A DNA stretch of 64,000 nt, from assembly GCF_001456115.1 (NCBI RefSeq), contig NZ_CP013265.1, positions 62,001 to 126,000 on the forward strand, read 5' to 3'. The notes beneath the pieces are model-generated. The model did no database searches and was not told where the DNA came from. It saw nothing but the letters and a program-made list of their open reading frames with translations. Made by a program: the position numbers and the translations under genes. Position 1 is the first letter of the stretch; every line of letters begins with the position of its first letter. Positions 8,746 to 15,672 of the stretch are shown here, piece by piece. Source of the stretch: Sphingobium baderi. Its GTDB lineage: Bacteria; Pseudomonadota; Alphaproteobacteria; Sphingomonadales; Sphingomonadaceae.

Positions 8746-9120
8746 TCAACGGGTTGGCTCACCTCGTGCGATTTTTTCCGTCAGCGCTTGCAAGGCCATT
8801 TCAATCACCTCAGCGATTGCGCCACATTCCAGTTGATCGGCGAGTTCATAAATCTGATTGTTTGTATCGCGTCGCAATTTGACGGTGAAAGGCACATCCC
8901 GACCCGTCGTCCGCTTTCGGCCGCGACGCTTTACTTCACTGGCCCCACCCTGCTCTGCGCTTACCGGCAGAGATGCTGGCTTAGTCTTGGCGACCGCATG
9001 GCGGCCGGTAAATCCCGCGTTATCGGAGGCTTCCTTGATCTGAGCCCGTGAATCCGCGTCAATCTTGACCGGCTGAGGCTTGAATTCATCAAGGTCGAGG
9101 CTGATCTTTCCCGAAGTCAT
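8746..9120 (-). CDS. Partition partner protein (small DNA-binding, ParG/ParB-like)
   Basis: A 124-residue basic protein whose start overlaps the stop of the adjacent parA, the usual order for small type Ib partition cassettes (ParA then a small centromere-binding protein). The N-terminus is flexible; the C-terminal part (VPFTVKLRRDTNNQIYELAD then EVIEMALQALTEKIA) looks like a ribbon-helix-helix fold with a beta strand followed by two helices. It would bind the centromere and operator upstream of parA. Family assignment rests mainly on size and context. Confidence 0.6.
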   Translation of the reverse strand: MTSGKISLDLDEFKPQPVKIDADSRAQIKEASDNAGFTGRHAVAKTKPASLPVSAEQGGASEVKRRGRKRTTGRDVPFTVKLRRDTNNQIYELADQLECGAIAEVIEMALQALTEKIARGEPTR

Positions 9121-9788
9121 TTGCGCGCCTCCCTCAATACCTCAATAATTTCTTTTACTAATGCAGCAGCATTGACACGAGCCTTATCTAGCCCCGGGAC
9201 CTGTTCATCTGTAAGGTCAGCAAGTGTAGCGCCGAAATTTACAACGCCTTTGAATGCCTCTCGCTCCACTACCCGGGTGTTGAGGAACGAAATACCCGCC
9301 TCCTCGAACTGCGTACCCATATCTCGACCGCTGCGTGTCTGATACGCTGCTGGCGCCCTACTCCATAGCACTCTAGCCGGGATGTTTTTGTTGGTGGTTT
9401 TCGACTGCCTCAGAATGAATTTCAGCGTTTTGGCCGCTTCGTTCGCATCTAATTTGGATGCCTGGAGCGGGATCAAAATAAGGTCGCTGCTACTGATTGC
9501 ATATCCGCTTGAAAGGTTCGCGGAACCTTCAAGGTCGACTATGACAAAACTAACCTTGGCGGACTGCTCCTCGATCGTCTCAATGATGTTTTCCTCGGTC
9601 ACGCTCCCGACAACCGATAGATTCGACGGGAGGTTCGCTTCCTCGGCCCATCGGACCAAGGGTTGATTCGGATCGGCATCGATCAGGCAAACGTCTGCGC
9701 CTTGCTCAGCTAATCCGGTACCCAAGAGAAGTGTAGCAGTAGTTTTCCCCGCTCCACCTTTCGTGGTCATAATCGAAATGACGGGCAT
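9117..9788 (-). CDS. parA: ParA-family partition ATPase (small, type Ib/VirC1-like)
   Basis: A 223-residue P-loop ATPase starting MPVISIMTTKGGAGKTTATL with the deviant Walker A box KGGAGKTT, CLIDADPNQ after it and FVIVDLEG as Walker B. It lacks the N-terminal DNA-binding domain of type Ia ParA proteins, so autoregulation probably depends on the small partner. ParA ATPases form a nucleoid-bound gradient that moves plasmid copies apart. It is one of three ParA-family genes in this window (others at 29614-30816 and 54425-55189). A repeat-rich region lies immediately upstream. Confidence 0.9.
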   Translation of the reverse strand: MPVISIMTTKGGAGKTTATLLLGTGLAEQGADVCLIDADPNQPLVRWAEEANLPSNLSVVGSVTEENIIETIEEQSAKVSFVIVDLEGSANLSSGYAISSSDLILIPLQASKLDANEAAKTLKFILRQSKTTNKNIPARVLWSRAPAAYQTRSGRDMGTQFEEAGISFLNTRVVEREAFKGVVNFGATLADLTDEQVPGLDKARVNAAALVKEIIEVLREARK

Positions 9789-10184
9789 ATATAGACCTTA
9801 CGTTTTATAGACCTTACGCTTTGATTGGTGATCGACGCACATTGCATGCGCAATCGGCTGCCGGACATTTCCTAGCGGTTCACAATTAGGATTGTCAACC
9901 CATAGCGGATAATGGGGATATATCTAATAGCGGTATCGTAAAGGTATACCATAAATAAACGTATCCGATACCGATATAAAGCGGTTGGCAAACGACAGCG
10001 AATTGACGGGCATGCGGCACCCAAAAGGAAGCTGGCTGCCGGAACGCCACATAACAGGGCAGGGGAGGGGGTACGTATCAAAGGCGCGCCCTCCAATGCA
10101 AAAATTCAGCAATCGCACCCAATGCTAAGCGTTAGACTGCCTCGCTGCAGCTAGGGCTGGTGGCTCCGCACCAGTATTTAGCCA
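9789..10184. promoter_or_regulatory. AT-rich, repeat-rich region upstream of parA: candidate centromere/operator
   Basis: No gene is seen here. Two perfect 13-bp direct repeats TATAGACCTTACG sit at 9790-9802 and 9806-9818, just upstream of the parA start. Further out, 9900-9990 is AT-rich with repeated ATAGCGG units and facing GGTATCG/CGATACC elements. A TTGACA lies on the minus strand at 9893-9898 and could be a -35 box, but no clear -10 follows. Small type Ib cassettes usually carry the centromere and operator at this place. Confidence 0.45.
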
Positions 10185-10751
10185 TCAAACTTCGATCAGA
10201 TGAACGGGTAGGCCATCCCTTGGGGCAGGATGACGCTGAACGGCCCTATCTACGTGATTCCTCACTCTCCAAAGAAATGCATGAATGGCGCGCACTTGTG
10301 CTTGGTCGAAGAGAAGCAGTTCGCCGCCCTCAACCGACAGGAAATCGAAAGTCCTGCCCTCACCAAGGTCAGTTCGCCAGATCGCAGCAGTGATGTCGCT
10401 GTGATCGCCGTCGGAATGCGCATAGGTTTTATTGCGAGCCTCGAGCAGCATCTCGTGCAGGCTCGTTTCCCCGGCAGACATTGCGAACTCTCGCCCCAAA
10501 TGCTTCCAGTTGAATGGCGCTGCCATGCCGCGCGCCGTTGAAAATGGCCGACCGTAGGAAACGACCATCGACGTTTCGTAGCACTTGAACCGGCGCCGAT
10601 CTTCCTGCGTGCATCGGCCTATTTCCCAATCGACGTCCTGCATCAAGAATGTCGCCGCACTTAAAGCATGACGAAAATCCAGGGCGCTCATCATCAGTCG
10701 ATGGTGCTGACCTTTCAGGTGCTGCTCAGGCGTAAGCTGGGGCTTGTTCAT
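10185..10751 (-). CDS. HEPN-like hypothetical protein
   Basis: A 188-residue protein with no close family recognised. LLEARNKTYAHSDGDHSD contains RNKTYAH, matching the R-x(4-6)-H signature of HEPN nucleases in a helical context. The rest (MMSALDFRHALSAATFLMQ, VRAIHAFLWRVRNHVDRA) is strongly helical, which fits. HEPN proteins are often RNases in toxin-antitoxin or abortive infection systems; no antitoxin or nucleotidyltransferase partner is adjacent, so it stands alone. Inference from one motif only. Confidence 0.5.
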   Translation of the reverse strand: MNKPQLTPEQHLKGQHHRLMMSALDFRHALSAATFLMQDVDWEIGRCTQEDRRRFKCYETSMVVSYGRPFSTARGMAAPFNWKHLGREFAMSAGETSLHEMLLEARNKTYAHSDGDHSDITAAIWRTDLGEGRTFDFLSVEGGELLLFDQAQVRAIHAFLWRVRNHVDRAVQRHPAPRDGLPVHLIEV

Positions 10752-10960
10752 ACACCAAGGACATGGTTGAGGCAGCTGCCATAATCAACGCCCGAGCCGA
10801 CAGGAGAGGGGGGCGATAGGCGAATGTGGCGCTTGAAACAGGCGTGTGGCATAGCTGACGCTCACGCAGGATCGCCTGCCGACCAATTCACACCATTGCG
10901 ACGCGGGCTGGCGGGCGAGTGATGGGTTAAGTCAAAAGCTCCCCGAACGTATTTCACCTG

Positions 10961-11518
10961 TTATCCGATCAGTGCGCGTTCCGCGATGACCGAAATCGGC
11001 GGCGAGGATACGCAGTCTACCACGTCGAATGTCAGCACGAATGGAGTGAAATCGGCTACCACCATCCGATTTGCGGCCTCGCGGTGGTGGTCAGCTACTC
11101 GCAACGCAATCGAGCAATGAGGTGTCCAATTGTCTGGACGGTATGGCGGCTTGCATCGACCCGGATCAATGCGGGTGTGCACTTGATTATGCAGGTCCAG
11201 CAGACCTTCGTGCGGTTTTGGAGACGCCCACAGGATCAAGAACCCCGGATCGAACGCCCCAATACGATCAAAAGATATCTTCAAGGGCCGCATAGCCGAC
11301 AGATCGGTAACAACAGCCTGAAGCTCTTGAGGGTTAGCATCGGCATATTTGGCGAGCGTAATGTGCGGCGGATACTCAAGGGCCTCAATTGTGGGCTCGT
11401 CCTCTAATGCAGCAGCACGCTCGACGAGTTCCCAATAAGGTGTGGCGTCCCCACTGGCGCGAAGATTGATGCCGAAGAGCATAGCGCGTTCAATACCCGG
11501 TCTGGTGTCGAAAACCAC
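10961..11518 (-). CDS. 2H phosphoesterase / 2'-5' RNA ligase-like protein
   Basis: A 185-residue protein with two H-x-T/S motifs: PPHITLAKY near residue 50 and WTPHCSIALRV near residue 132. These two histidine motifs form the active site of LigT/2H phosphoesterases, which hydrolyse cyclic phosphodiesters of RNA or oligonucleotide signals. Spacing between the motifs, about 80 residues, is normal. Isolated 2H enzymes on mobile DNA can degrade cyclic oligonucleotide signals or repair RNA; which applies here cannot be told. Confidence 0.75.
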   Translation of the reverse strand: MVFDTRPGIERAMLFGINLRASGDATPYWELVERAAALEDEPTIEALEYPPHITLAKYADANPQELQAVVTDLSAMRPLKISFDRIGAFDPGFLILWASPKPHEGLLDLHNQVHTRIDPGRCKPPYRPDNWTPHCSIALRVADHHREAANRMVVADFTPFVLTFDVVDCVSSPPISVIAERALIG

Positions 11519-11848
11519 ATGAATCCCATACAGTCGTCACGTGGTTCCGCCCAAACTCCGGCGCGCACGGAATTGCGCGGTCCTGTTATCCCCTGGAATG
11601 TCCGAAACTCAATGTCGGATTGTGAAAGTGTCCGACAATGCCGGTGGCAGGGTTTTTCGTCAGGGGGTGTCGGCGTTGGTCTGGCACCTGGCCGCGACCG
11701 CCAGCAGGGTCCGGCGCATTTCATGTGTTCGCCGTCGCCTCGGTCTTTCCCGTTTCTCGATGTTCGATTGCCAATTTCGGTATGCCGAGGGCACCTTGAT
11801 CTGGCGGGTATGCGTGGCCACCTTTAGGGTCATGACCTCGGGGGCCTA
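11519..11848. other. Intergenic region without recognised gene
   Basis: Open frames here are short, overlap each other on both strands and look non-coding. The region holds three TGTC(C/G)GA units between about 11600 and 11637; see the separate repeat entry. Nothing else was recognised. Confidence 0.4.
11613..11637. repeat. Imperfect inverted repeat with TGTCGGA/TCCGACA arms
   Basis: TGTCGGA (11613-11619) and TCCGACA (11631-11637) face each other across 11 bases; with one mismatch the arms extend to 10 bases. Another TGTCCGA lies shortly upstream. Similar TGTCC/GGACA half-sites occur around the tyrosine recombinase gene at 13.5-14.6 kb. Confidence 0.3.
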
Positions 11849-12334
11849 ATGAAAACGACAGATCCAGCTTATGATCCGCAAAATGCCGACCTAGAGGCGA
11901 TAGCCCACTCTCTGATCGAGCGTGATCCCGACCAGTTGAAGGTCCGAGGGCCGAGCAACGATGGTGGCGATGATGGTATCCATCGCCATAGGGAGACAGG
12001 CGAAGTGACCGTCAGCGAGGCCAAGTTCTTGCGCGAAGATGGGCGAGTCCCCATGGCAGCGATCGATAGGCTCTGGGTGGCGACCAAGCGAGCCGGGGAC
12101 CTTTACCACGCGAATGCGACCGGAGTAATTGTGTCCACTGCTGAAGATTTGCGTAAAGGCGCCAAATCTTTGCTGAGAAAAATCAACAAGGACGAAGAGG
12201 TCATCAAGGTCGTGCTTCACAAGGATCTGAAGGCTATCGCCCAAGACCCCGCCACCGATCCTGACCTTGCTTTTCGTATCAGCGCCGCGCTAGCTAAAAA
12301 ATCACGTGGGAGTGCCCGCCACGAAAACCTCTAG
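11849..12334 (+). CDS. Possible PD-(D/E)XK nuclease-like protein
   Basis: A 161-residue product. LKVRGPSNDGGDDGIHRH, then TGEVTVSEAKFLRED, resembles the Mrr/restriction-endonuclease fold pattern 'G.G.DGGiDg ... vqvK', with the Asp of GDDGI and the E-x-K of SEAK as potential metal ligands and catalytic Lys. The rest is helical. No methyltransferase lies next to it. It may be a solitary nuclease or a DNA-processing protein; the assignment is by pattern only. Confidence 0.45.
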   Translation: MKTTDPAYDPQNADLEAIAHSLIERDPDQLKVRGPSNDGGDDGIHRHRETGEVTVSEAKFLREDGRVPMAAIDRLWVATKRAGDLYHANATGVIVSTAEDLRKGAKSLLRKINKDEEVIKVVLHKDLKAIAQDPATDPDLAFRISAALAKKSRGSARHENL

Positions 12335-12466
12335 TCGCCTAACCTAGCAGGGATGAAGACAAACAGGCGATAGCCACCGCCAGCGGCTCGCCAGCGTACC
12401 TTTACGACCAGATTCAGCGATGCCCCGGTTTGACGGCCGGACGATAGGGCGCACGCTACGCCCGGC

Positions 12467-13402
12467 TCAACTTTCACGCAGGGCCACTATGCGAAGGCCT
12501 TCGTGCCGTCCGGCAGCCGCGATTAGCCCGGCGTCTTCGAGTGTCGTGGCGGCCTGCGAGGCGGTGCGTTTGGTGACACCCAGAGCGCGGGCCATCTCGG
12601 CGCGGGTGAGGGGGCCGAGCCCGGCGAGCAGCAGCCAGGCATCGCGGGCCCGCGACGAACGGTTGGTGCCAGCGAGCCGCGCCTTGCCGAGGTCTACCGC
12701 GGCGCGGGCACCGATAATGTCGGTGCGGACGGCAGCGGCGCCGGTGCGCAGCGCCTCGGCAAGAATCGTGGGGATGGAGCGTTCGCGGAAACTGCTGAAG
12801 GCTTCTCGCGGGGCAACGCCGGCAAGCGCAAGCGGCGCTGCACCCAGGGCGAACAGCTGCGGGCGTAGCGCGACCGCGAGCGCTGCGGCCCAGGCGCCGC
12901 CGCGCGGGGGCGAGCGGCTGAAGGTGCGGCCGGCGGTGATGTACGTCTCCGAGCCGCCCTCGAGGAAGGCGGTTTCCTGCTCGCGTAACTGCGTGACGAG
13001 CGCGACTAGTGCGCCGAGCGGATCCTCGGCCGGCAGCAGCGCCTCGAGCCGGTCGAGCGCGCTATCGGCGGCTTCGTAGGTGCTCTCAAAGGTTTCGGGA
13101 ACGCCCTTGGCGGTGAGCACGCTAGTGGCGGCTTCGGCGAGTGGCGGGGCGGCGCGGCGCGCGATCCACGAGCAGAATGCATCGCGCTCGGCGGTGTGGT
13201 GGGTGCGGACCAGCTCGGCGGCATCCGGGCCAGGATCGTGATCGGGGCCAAGGTTTTCAAAAGGATAAGCGCGGACATGGTGCGCCCACAGGCGGCGCAG
13301 CGAGCGACGGGCGAGAAGGGTGGCTTCCGTTCGGGTAAGCAAGGGCAGCGCGCCTTCGATGCGGGCGAGGGTGAGTTGCCAGGAAGCGGGTGAGGTGGTC
13401 AT
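12467..13402 (-). CDS. RHE_PE00001/DUF1612-type helix-turn-helix protein (paralogue 1)
   Basis: A 311-residue protein, Ala-rich and helical, with a C-terminal winged-helix segment: WLLLAGLGPLTRAEMARALG then VTKRTASQAATTLEDAGLI. The same architecture and conserved block (LLAG-GPL----ALGVsK----L--AGL) recurs in the genes at 20701-21906 and 26052-26915. This family, common on rhizobial and sphingomonad plasmids, has no proven function that I know. It is divergent from a tyrosine recombinase gene with a palindrome-rich gap between them, suggesting it regulates or assists that recombinase; this is inference. Confidence 0.7.
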   Translation of the reverse strand: MTTSPASWQLTLARIEGALPLLTRTEATLLARRSLRRLWAHHVRAYPFENLGPDHDPGPDAAELVRTHHTAERDAFCSWIARRAAPPLAEAATSVLTAKGVPETFESTYEAADSALDRLEALLPAEDPLGALVALVTQLREQETAFLEGGSETYITAGRTFSRSPPRGGAWAAALAVALRPQLFALGAAPLALAGVAPREAFSSFRERSIPTILAEALRTGAAAVRTDIIGARAAVDLGKARLAGTNRSSRARDAWLLLAGLGPLTRAEMARALGVTKRTASQAATTLEDAGLIAAAGRHEGLRIVALRES

Positions 13403-13452
13403 TGGACCGAGAGTATAGGAAATGCCAAAAAGGTAAACTCAGCTATGAGGCT

Positions 13453-13487
13453 GGGTACACTGTCCGATAAGTACCCTTCACGGACAG
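13453..13487. promoter_or_regulatory. Overlapping palindromes in the divergent promoter region
   Basis: Two interlocked inverted repeats lie between the divergent HTH and recombinase genes: GGGTAC/GTACCC (13453-13458 and 13471-13476) and CTGTCCG/CGGACAG (13460-13466 and 13481-13487). Candidate operator for the HTH protein or core binding site for the recombinase. Confidence 0.45.
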
Positions 13488-13555
13488 GATAGATCGGGCT
13501 ACAACGCGGCAGGTTTTCCGGGTGAAAGCACGAACGGACAGCACGGAGCGGGCGG

Positions 13556-14587
13556 GTGGACAAGAAGATCGGCGACGGGGCAGGGCGGGCAGAAAGGACG
13601 AGCACAACGAACATGCTGGTCGCGGCCGGCGACCTCTCGCCAGCTTGCGCCCCCGAACTCGCCGCGGAAGTTGAGGCCGCCCGGGCCTATCGCCTGCGGG
13701 CGCGCAGCGCCAACACCCTGCGCGCCTATGCCAGCGACTGGCACCAGTTCCAGGACTGGTGCTGGGGCAGGGGGCTCGAACCGCTTCCCGCGCTCCCCGA
13801 GGTCGTCGCCACCTATCTGGCGTCGCTCGCCCGCGCGGGCCGCGCCGACAGCACCGTCACCCGCCATCTCGCGGCGATCACCTGGCGGCATCATCACGAC
13901 GGTTTGCCGCCCCCGAGCGCCCGCGACACCCACCAGTTGATCGCCGATACCCTTTCGGGCATCCGCCGCGAGCAGCGCGCACGACCGACCCGGAAGAAGG
14001 CGGCGATCGGCGCGAAGGATCTGGCGGGCATGATCGCCAAGGCAGACGGGTTGAACACTCGTGCGGTGCGCGACCGGGCGATCCTGGCGCTGGGCCTTGC
14101 CGCCGCGCTGCGCCGGTCCGAGCTCGTCGCGCTCCAGCTCGCCGACATCCAGCTGGTCGACCAGGGGCTTACCGTCTTCGTGCGCCATTCCAAGACCGAT
14201 CAGGAAGGCGGGGGGGCTACCATCGCCGTGCCGGTAGGCGAAGTGCTCCGCCCCGTTGCCCATCTCAATGCCTGGTTGCAGATCCGGGGCGGGGCGCCCG
14301 GGCCGCTATTTACCCGCGTGGGCACCCAGGGTGAGTTCACGATGGCGGCGATGTCCGATCGCTCGGTGGCGCGCCTGGTCAAGCGCTACGCCACCCTACA
14401 GGGCCTTGATCCCGAGACGATCGCCGGGCATTCGCTGCGCGCCGGGTTTTTGACCGAGGCGGCGCGCACCCGCGCCTCGCTCGCTAAGATGCAGGAGGTG
14501 TCGCGGCACAAGTCGCTCAAAGTTCTGCTCGGCTACGTCCGCTCGGCTGAGCGTTTCGATGACCACGCTGGTGCGGGATTCTTGTAG
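13556..14587 (+). CDS. Tyrosine recombinase/integrase (intact)
   Basis: Complete tyrosine recombinase. The N-terminal core-binding domain (SANTLRAYASDWHQFQDWC) is followed by the catalytic domain with Arg I in LAAALRRSELVAL, Lys in HSKTDQEG, the H-x-x-R box in IAGHSLRAGF, and the nucleophile in RHKSLKVLLGYVR. The annotated start is a GTG; an ATG at 13613 is also possible. It breaks and rejoins DNA at specific core sites. The family is close to the truncated recombinase at 19654-20579, which shares the HSKTDQEG block. GGACA/TGTCC half-sites flank the gene. Confidence 0.85.
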   Translation: MDKKIGDGAGRAERTSTTNMLVAAGDLSPACAPELAAEVEAARAYRLRARSANTLRAYASDWHQFQDWCWGRGLEPLPALPEVVATYLASLARAGRADSTVTRHLAAITWRHHHDGLPPPSARDTHQLIADTLSGIRREQRARPTRKKAAIGAKDLAGMIAKADGLNTRAVRDRAILALGLAAALRRSELVALQLADIQLVDQGLTVFVRHSKTDQEGGGATIAVPVGEVLRPVAHLNAWLQIRGGAPGPLFTRVGTQGEFTMAAMSDRSVARLVKRYATLQGLDPETIAGHSLRAGFLTEAARTRASLAKMQEVSRHKSLKVLLGYVRSAERFDDHAGAGFL

Positions 14588-14588
14588 A

Positions 14589-14602
14589 AGGACAGGTGTC
14601 CT
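14589..14602. repeat. Palindrome after the recombinase stop
   Basis: AGGACA-GG-TGTCCT begins two bases after the recombinase stop codon. Its half-sites match those in the upstream divergent region, so it may be a second recombinase binding site. Confidence 0.3.
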
Positions 14603-14767
14603 GGGCGGGATCGGGGATGGGGCCGCGATAGCTCGCACGCGCCGACTTTCGTCAAATTGGCGCCGGTTGCAGCCGTCGGTTTCAAGCGGTATCCAGCCCA
14701 TCTATCATTCGGGTCAGTTCCGGTAGGGGGCGAAATGACACCCTAAGCGATCAGTCAAGGATTTTCG

Positions 14768-15217
14768 CTATCGTAGCCGTGCTGGCTCGGCAATTTCATC
14801 AGCCTCTCCGGGCGTCGCATAGACCTCCTCGCGGATGATCCGATTGGTGATCTCGAGGAGATGGGCGGAGAGGGCCTCGCTGAGCTCCTCGAACTCGGGC
14901 CACAGGACCTGATTGATGAAACTGACGGGCGCATGGACGATTACCGTCTGCCGGTGCATGCGTGAATAGCGGAACGGCTTGAGGCCATAGCGCCTGCAGA
15001 GGGCTGTGAAGAGCTGTCGTGACCACGGGTCTGGAATCGAGAACTTGAACTCTTCCGACGTTTCGCGGCGGCTCGTTTCGGTGAACTGGCGCCTGATACG
15101 TTCTGCGGCGGCACCCGCTGCGGCCTTTTCACCTGCGGTGGCAGCGCCGGCGAACAGGTCTTCGATCTTGCGCAGCTTTTCGCGAAGACGCTGCTCCGCA
15201 TCTGAATTCTGGTTCAA
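14768..15217 (-). CDS. DUF2786-like protein
   Basis: A 149-residue protein. The N-terminus (RLREKLRKIEDLFAGAATAG then EKAAAGAAAERIRRQ) follows the 'kirkLlaLA....neaEAaaA...ar.lm' pattern of DUF2786, a domain common on mobile elements. The remainder (RQLFTALCRRYGLKPFRYSR then MHRQTVIVHAP) also fits the longer members. The start is probably TTG at 15217, overlapping the stop of the upstream gene, so both are translated together. Function unknown. Confidence 0.55.
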   Translation of the reverse strand: MNQNSDAEQRLREKLRKIEDLFAGAATAGEKAAAGAAAERIRRQFTETSRRETSEEFKFSIPDPWSRQLFTALCRRYGLKPFRYSRMHRQTVIVHAPVSFINQVLWPEFEELSEALSAHLLEITNRIIREEVYATPGEADEIAEPARLR

Positions 15218-15531
15218 TGCCGCGTTCCCAACGGCGTAGTGATACCGAGGAGGCCTTGGGCGCGCGCCCGCGTGCAGGCCAGAACCGCGGCATGGATCTC
15301 GGTCTCCATGATCTCGGTCATCACCCGCAGATGCTTGATCGTCTCCTTGATTTGCCTGCGATCCTCAGGTTCGTCCCTGGTGCGTTCGATGAGGTCGGCG
15401 ACGCCCGCCATCATCGCTCTGATTTCCCCGAGATGCGTGACCGCTTCATGGGCGCGTTCGGGCAGCCCGGCCTCCTCCTCGCCATTGAACAGGCCTTCGA
15501 CGAAACCTTCGACTTCCTGCGCGCGGACCAT
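15214..15531 (-). CDS. Hypothetical protein upstream of the DUF2786 gene
   Basis: A 105-residue acidic, helical protein (MVRAQEVEGFVEGLFNGEEE at the start). Overlaps the next gene by four bases. Its ATG lies only 18 bases inside the left flank of the Tn3-family inverted repeat, so any native promoter has been displaced and expression may now come from the transposon end. No family recognised. Confidence 0.45.
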   Translation of the reverse strand: MVRAQEVEGFVEGLFNGEEEAGLPERAHEAVTHLGEIRAMMAGVADLIERTRDEPEDRRQIKETIKHLRVMTEIMETEIHAAVLACTRARAQGLLGITTPLGTRH

Positions 15532-15549
15532 ACCCAGATTTCCCAGATT

Positions 15550-15585
15550 GGCCCAGTCGGCCCCAAGCTGCGATTTTGGCCAAGT
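15550..15585 (+). repeat. Left inverted repeat of the Tn3-family transposon
   Basis: Begins GGCCCAGTCGGCCCC and continues AAGCTGCGATTTTGGCCA; matches the reverse complement of the right repeat at 34 of 36 positions, with weaker similarity continuing inward (AGAAC). Confidence 0.85.
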
Positions 15586-15672
15586 CGGAGAACGTTTTGG
15601 GAACGTGGCATTCGGTATTGACGATGGAAATCATAGAAGAGGACAGTTCGCTCCATCATAGGGAGTGGGTTG

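Noticed and set aside
11519..11848. Overlapping short frames between the 2H phosphoesterase and nuclease-like genes
   Set aside because: No ribosome sites, unlikely amino-acid composition, and frames overlap in several phases.
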